From a bacterium (GTDB lineage Bacteria > Latescibacterota > UBA2968 > UBA8231): DNA of 8,369 nt. Positions 5,189 through 8,369 of this stretch are shown piece by piece. Positions within the stretch are counted from its first letter, which is position 1. Each line of letters starts with the position of its first letter. Position numbers and translations under genes: made by a program. Below the pieces are notes generated by a model. That model was not told the DNA's origin and did no database searches. It saw only the letters and a program-made list of their open reading frames with translations. Location: the NCBI GenBank assembly GCA_027593305.1, contig JAQCJA010000176.1, positions 1 to 8,369 of the forward strand, given 5' to 3'.

Positions 5189-6836
5189 AGGGGAACAGAC
5201 CGCGAGCGAGTTTGGCCTCCACGACGCGTTCGATGCCCTCGATGAGGGCGGCGGTGCGCATGTCGAGATGCTGCGTCTCCGCCCGTCGGGCGGTGCGTTC
5301 GTAGGCGCCGGTGACGATCTGCTGCAGGCGCTCATTGATCTGCTGCAGGGACCACGTGTAGTTCTGCGTGTCCTGCACCCACTCGAAGTACGACACGGTG
5401 ACGCCGCCCGCGTTGGCCAGGATGTCAGGCAACTGATACACGCCGCGGTCATGCAGGATCTCATCGGCTTCCAGCGTTGTCGGACCATTGGCACCTTCGG
5501 CCAGCATACGACAACGAAGGCGATCGGCATTACGCGCGGTGATCTGATTCTGCATGGCACACGGCGCCAGGATGTCACAGGGCAATTGCAGCAACTCCTC
5601 GTTGCTCACCGGATCGGCCTCGGGGTAGCCCTCCGTCGTGCGATGCCGTTGCACATAGTCGACAACTGCAGGTATATCCAGGCCCCTGGCGTTGTGCAGG
5701 CCCCCGTGCACATCACTGACACCGGTGACGGTCACGCCCGAGTCGTGGAAGATGCGTGCGGCGTTGCTGCCGACGTTGCCGAAGCCCTGGACCACCGCGG
5801 TGGCGCTGGACAGGTCCATATCGATCTTCCGCGCTGCCGCTTCGACGACGTAGACGAGCCCACGGCCTGTGGCCTCGTTGCGACCCTCCGATCCGCCGAG
5901 TACGACGGGCTTGCCTGTGACCACAGCGGGCACGGTATGACCGACCTGCTGCGAGTACGTATCCATTACCCACGACATGACCTGTGCATCGGTACCCATA
6001 TCCGGGGCGGGGATATCCTTGTCCGGCCCGATCATACCGATGATCTCTGAGGTGTAGCGCCGTGTCAGGCGCTGCAGTTCTCCTCGTGAAAAATCGGTCG
6101 GGTCAAAACGCACCCCCCCTTTGGCACCACCAAAGGGCAGTTGCACAAGCGCGCACTTCCAGGTCATCCACATCGCCAGGGCTGCAGTCTCCCCCAGATT
6201 CACCTCCGGGTGGTAGCGGATGCCGCCCTTTGTCGGGCCCATGCTCAGCACGTGCTGCACCCGGTAGCCAAAGACCGTTTCCACCTGATCCTGCTCGTCG
6301 CGGCGAAAGGGGAATGAAACGATCAGGGTCCGCTGCGGGTACAGCAGTCGCTGGCGCAGATTGTCATCGAGTTTCATCAACTGCGAAGCTTTGAGGAACT
6401 GCTGCTGGGCGAGGCGGAACATGGGCGAGTCCCACTCTCCCCGCTGGGCCCGTGTCATCTCCATGGCATAGTGGATGGACCGCCCCAGTGACATGGCGTT
6501 CAGTTTCGACTTGACCATGAAATCCTGTGCGCCGGCCTCCACGGCACGGGCGGCCAGGTTGATATCGTCGAGGCCGGTCAGGATGACGATGGGCAGGTCT
6601 GTCGCCTCGGCACGCACGCGGAAGTAGGTCGCCAGTTCCTCGCTGTCGGGAAGGACCAGATCGAGCAGGACGATATCGACTACATTCTGCCGCAGGTGCT
6701 GCAGGCCCAGATCCAGCCGATCCACGGTCTGCACCTGGAAGTGTTGCCCTTCCACCTCGTCGAGCAGTCGCTGAATGAGACGGGCATGGATCGGATTGTC
6801 TTCGATCAACAGGGTACGGATGCCAGCGTCAGTCAT
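5187..6836 (-). CDS. Response-regulator receiver fused to glutamate dehydrogenase
   Basis: One uninterrupted frame of 549 residues encodes two complete domains. Residues 1-~128 are a CheY-like receiver: acidic pair Glu12/Asp13, phosphoacceptor Asp59 in LLDLVLPD, Thr87 and Lys109 (DFMVKSK). After a short linker (~129-137), residues 138-549 match a full hexameric-type glutamate dehydrogenase of ~410 residues, which converts glutamate to 2-oxoglutarate plus ammonia with NAD(P). Active-site motifs are intact: GPTKGGIRYHP (Lys203), MTWKCAL (Lys227), LPFGGAKGGV (catalytic Lys239) and PAPDMGTD (Asp279). The nucleotide-binding loop is GFGNVG (351-356), followed by GVSDVHGG. EGANGPTT and LPDILANAGGV close the domain. 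No DNA-binding domain exists, so the enzyme is the output. Start: the ATG at 6836 has GGGAG 9 nt upstream. It is followed after 11 bp by the hybrid kinase, its probable phosphodonor, and preceded by the DUF4954-like gene. Cofactor preference and whether phosphorylation activates or inhibits cannot be read from sequence. Confidence 0.95.
   Translation of the reverse strand: MTDAGIRTLLIEDNPIHARLIQRLLDEVEGQHFQVQTVDRLDLGLQHLRQNVVDIVLLDLVLPDSEELATYFRVRAEATDLPIVILTGLDDINLAARAVEAGAQDFMVKSKLNAMSLGRSIHYAMEMTRAQRGEWDSPMFRLAQQQFLKASQLMKLDDNLRQRLLYPQRTLIVSFPFRRDEQDQVETVFGYRVQHVLSMGPTKGGIRYHPEVNLGETAALAMWMTWKCALVQLPFGGAKGGVRFDPTDFSRGELQRLTRRYTSEIIGMIGPDKDIPAPDMGTDAQVMSWVMDTYSQQVGHTVPAVVTGKPVVLGGSEGRNEATGRGLVYVVEAAARKIDMDLSSATAVVQGFGNVGSNAARIFHDSGVTVTGVSDVHGGLHNARGLDIPAVVDYVQRHRTTEGYPEADPVSNEELLQLPCDILAPCAMQNQITARNADRLRCRMLAEGANGPTTLEADEILHDRGVYQLPDILANAGGVTVSYFEWVQDTQNYTWSLQQINERLQQIVTGAYERTARRAETQHLDMRTAALIEGIERVVEAKLARGLFP
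6420..6442 (-). promoter_or_regulatory. Possible internal start for receiver-less dehydrogenase
   Basis: Met139 of the fusion is an ATG at 6422-6420, exactly where the dehydrogenase homology begins (MFRLAQQQF). Upstream on the minus strand are a TGGGA 7 nt away and a purine-rich GGGGAGAG (6442-6435) 12 nt away. Initiation here would yield a free dehydrogenase of about 411 residues, the usual family length. This is only a candidate, because purine-rich stretches are common in coding DNA. Confidence 0.3.
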
Positions 6837-6845
6837 AACAACTTT

Positions 6846-6850
6846 CTCCC
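6846..6850 (-). promoter_or_regulatory. Ribosome-binding site for the receiver-dehydrogenase
   Basis: GGGAG on the minus strand sits 9 nt before the ATG at 6836. It supports that start, which also places the receiver's first beta strand (IRTLLIED) right after a short lead, as in other receivers. Confidence 0.6.
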
Positions 6851-6878
6851 GGCATGTGTCGGACGAGTCCCGCCGGTA

Positions 6879-6914
6879 GGCTGTGGCCCGTCCGAATTGG
6901 CTGTCGCCCGCCCG
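6879..6914. repeat. Direct repeat, 16 bp with 20-bp spacing, in leader
   Basis: GGCTGTGGCCCGTCCG (6879-6894) and GGCTGTCGCCCGCCCG (6899-6914) match at 14 of 16 positions, 20 bp apart or about two helical turns. They lie in the 90-bp gap between the DUF4954-like stop and the receiver-dehydrogenase start, 43-78 bp before that start. Two like-oriented boxes at this spacing resemble a regulator-binding site, but GC-rich DNA makes chance similarity easy. I see no convincing -35/-10 pair here, so whether a promoter exists is open. Confidence 0.35.
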
Positions 6915-6926
6915 AGCCGACGTGGC

Positions 6927-8369
6927 TCACGTATTGTCGCTGAGTCGGGCCTGCATCTGGCGCACGAATGAATTGTCCGCGAAACTGCCGCGCACTGCGG
7001 CAAAATCGTCGTCGCGCGCCTCGTCGCCGGCGTCGGCGCCGTAGCCGAAACGGGCGACGGGATCAAACTCCTTCTCAGCATCGGCCAGAATCTTCTTGAT
7101 GAAGGTCGCCGTCGCCTTGCGGTGTGAGGCCTCGATCTCATCGAGTTGAGCGAGGCTCAATGCCTCCGTGGTGCCACCGGTCCGCTGTTGCCAGACGGTG
7201 CGCACCCACTCCCACTCATCGGCGTCGCCTGCAGCAGCGGCCTCGGCAAAGGCAGCATCAACCTGCGCCGGCGTCTTGAGTTTTCCCGTTTCGATGTCGG
7301 CCTCCATCCGTTGCAGCCGCTCGTGCGGCAGCAGCAGGCCACCCACATCGGCCCATTTCGCACTGTAGATGCCGTTGCCACCGGACAACGAACGCTGCAG
7401 TGCCGCGGCATCTCTGGCGCCCCGCGCCGCCGCCGTCCGGGCCAGCAGCTTGCCCTGCAGATACGCCTCGATGCCGCCGGCATAGTTGCGGGCGCTGCGC
7501 CGCAGCAGCAGCCGTTTGATGATGACACCTTTGTAGCGCACCTGCTCCACTTCACGATCGGTCTCTTCGTAGAGCGTATTCAACACGCCCTCAGCGACGA
7601 TCATCTTGCCGACCGTATAGGGACTGTACACATCGAAGCGGATCTGGTCGCGACGGATGGTGGCTTTGCGCCGGTCGCGGGCGGGCCATTTTTCGCCGTC
7701 GCGAATCGTGCCGACAGTGAACATGTTCATCGCCGGTGTGCACAGCGATTCACCACTCTCTTCCGTGACGTAGGAAAACGGCAGGTCACCAATGTCGAAG
7801 TTGTTCAGATGTTTGCCGATGATGACGCAGAAGGGTCCAACAACGCTGGGCCAGCGCATGTAGGAGAAGGAGCCGTTCTTCGTGCCACGCTGAATGACAC
7901 CCTGATGCACGGGGCCGAGTTTGTACATGTGGTTCGATTGGTTCGTGCCGGAACCGGCGTTGTAGAAGGAGTAGATGCCGGCGATCAACAGGGTACTCTT
8001 GTGGTGCGTGACCGTGTAGGGGCCGGCAAAGATCGAACAGGCCTCACCGTGATAACCCTCACAATTGGCAAAAAACAAGGAGTTCTCCGCGGAGAACTGC
8101 TTGCCCAGTTGTACGCCCTGGCCAACGAAGCAGGAACGCAGGACGACGCCATCCTTGACACTGGCGCCCTCGGCGAGAATGAAGTCCTCTGCCGACACCC
8201 CGGCGCCCACTTGTGTGGGAGCGGCCGGCTCGGAGAGGATGGTGCCGTTGTGCAGACGCGCCGCACCGACAATGCGGGCTGCGGCGCCGACCTGCACATC
8301 CATCACCTCAGCGACGTGGGCAATCCGTGCTCCGGCGCCGATGGTGCCCCGATTGTGCGTCGCCTGCTG
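6927..8369 (-). CDS. DUF4954-like left-handed beta-helix protein, 5' partial
   Basis: The frame is open through the right edge: 21 codons beyond the GTG at 8306 continue a hexapeptide pattern (GTIGAGARIAHV), so that GTG is internal and the true start is outside. About 480 residues are visible; family members as I recall run to about 650. Numbered from 8306, residues 1-~110 form imperfect hexapeptide coils of a left-handed beta helix, the fold of many acyltransferases and sugar-nucleotide enzymes. The conserved core carries GSGTNQSNHMYKLGPVHQG (118-136), GDLPFSYVTEESGESL (173-188) and VGTIRDGEKWPARDRR (198-213), which I recognise as typical of DUF4954. The C-terminal ~180 residues are predicted helical and rich in Ala and charge. 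I know of no established function. It precedes the receiver-dehydrogenase by 90 bp in the same direction and may be co-transcribed. The family is better known from Bacteroidetes and related groups than from proteobacteria. Confidence 0.85.
   Translation of the reverse strand, partial: QQATHNRGTIGAGARIAHVAEVMDVQVGAAARIVGAARLHNGTILSEPAAPTQVGAGVSAEDFILAEGASVKDGVVLRSCFVGQGVQLGKQFSAENSLFFANCEGYHGEACSIFAGPYTVTHHKSTLLIAGIYSFYNAGSGTNQSNHMYKLGPVHQGVIQRGTKNGSFSYMRWPSVVGPFCVIIGKHLNNFDIGDLPFSYVTEESGESLCTPAMNMFTVGTIRDGEKWPARDRRKATIRRDQIRFDVYSPYTVGKMIVAEGVLNTLYEETDREVEQVRYKGVIIKRLLLRRSARNYAGGIEAYLQGKLLARTAAARGARDAAALQRSLSGGNGIYSAKWADVGGLLLPHERLQRMEADIETGKLKTPAQVDAAFAEAAAAGDADEWEWVRTVWQQRTGGTTEALSLAQLDEIEASHRKATATFIKKILADAEKEFDPVARFGYGADAGDEARDDDFAAVRGSFADNSFVRQMQARLSDNT

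Noticed and set aside
3628..5190. Long plus-strand open frame of 520 codons
   Set aside because: It lies wholly opposite the hybrid kinase and its translation is rich in Gln, His and Arg with no domain pattern, a typical antisense shadow in GC-rich DNA.
5268..6050. Plus-strand open frame of 260 codons
   Set aside because: It is the reverse complement of the dehydrogenase domain and shows no family pattern of its own.
6112..6122. AAAGGGGGGG slippery sequence in the dehydrogenase gene
   Set aside because: It encodes the conserved catalytic Lys-Gly-Gly-Val motif; the reading frame continues normally and the alternative frames offer no sensible product.
6914..6928. Terminator hairpin at the end of the DUF4954-like gene
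   Set aside because: The stem is only 5 bp (GAGCC/GGCTC), overlaps the stop codon and is followed by GC-rich sequence with no T-run.

Overview
The window is GC-rich, densely coding DNA of a Gram-negative bacterium. The long multi-domain histidine kinases, TTG/GTG starts and gene style fit a proteobacterium, perhaps a gammaproteobacterium, but nothing here settles the taxon. One gene, a DUF4954-type beta-helix protein, belongs to a family I associate mainly with Bacteroidetes and similar phyla, so transfer or a less usual host is possible.

Layout. Positions 1-1260 (+) hold the 3' part of a sensor histidine kinase: a Y_Y_Y domain, then a coiled coil, then the kinase core, with no membrane segment between them. 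Positions 1349-2171 (+) hold a decayed mannonate-dehydratase-like (UxuA family) gene. It has a broken 5' part and an in-frame TGA 12 codons before its natural stop. The convergent junction at 2141-2322 is a diverged tandem duplication with a 91-bp period. It repeats the tails of both flanking genes and carries several inverted repeats. On the minus strand, reading right to left, lie the 3' part of the DUF4954-like gene (8369-6927), a 90-bp leader (6926-6837), a response-regulator receiver fused to a complete glutamate dehydrogenase (6836-5187), and a 956-residue membrane hybrid kinase with two receivers and an HPt domain (5175-2305). No stretch longer than 300 bases lacks a gene. The 88-bp spacer 1261-1348 shows nothing I can support.

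How it may work. The fused receiver-dehydrogenase and the hybrid kinase are 11 bp apart, and the kinase ribosome-binding site overlaps the dehydrogenase stop codon, so they are almost certainly co-transcribed and probably translationally coupled. The kinase has the full relay chain (His321, Asp613/Asp751, His897) but no output domain. The enzyme next to it has an intact receiver (Asp59) and no DNA-binding domain. The simplest reading is a phosphorelay that acts directly on glutamate dehydrogenase, an enzyme at the carbon/nitrogen junction, rather than on transcription. This is inferred from architecture and gene order. I do not recall such a system being described, and I could not search.
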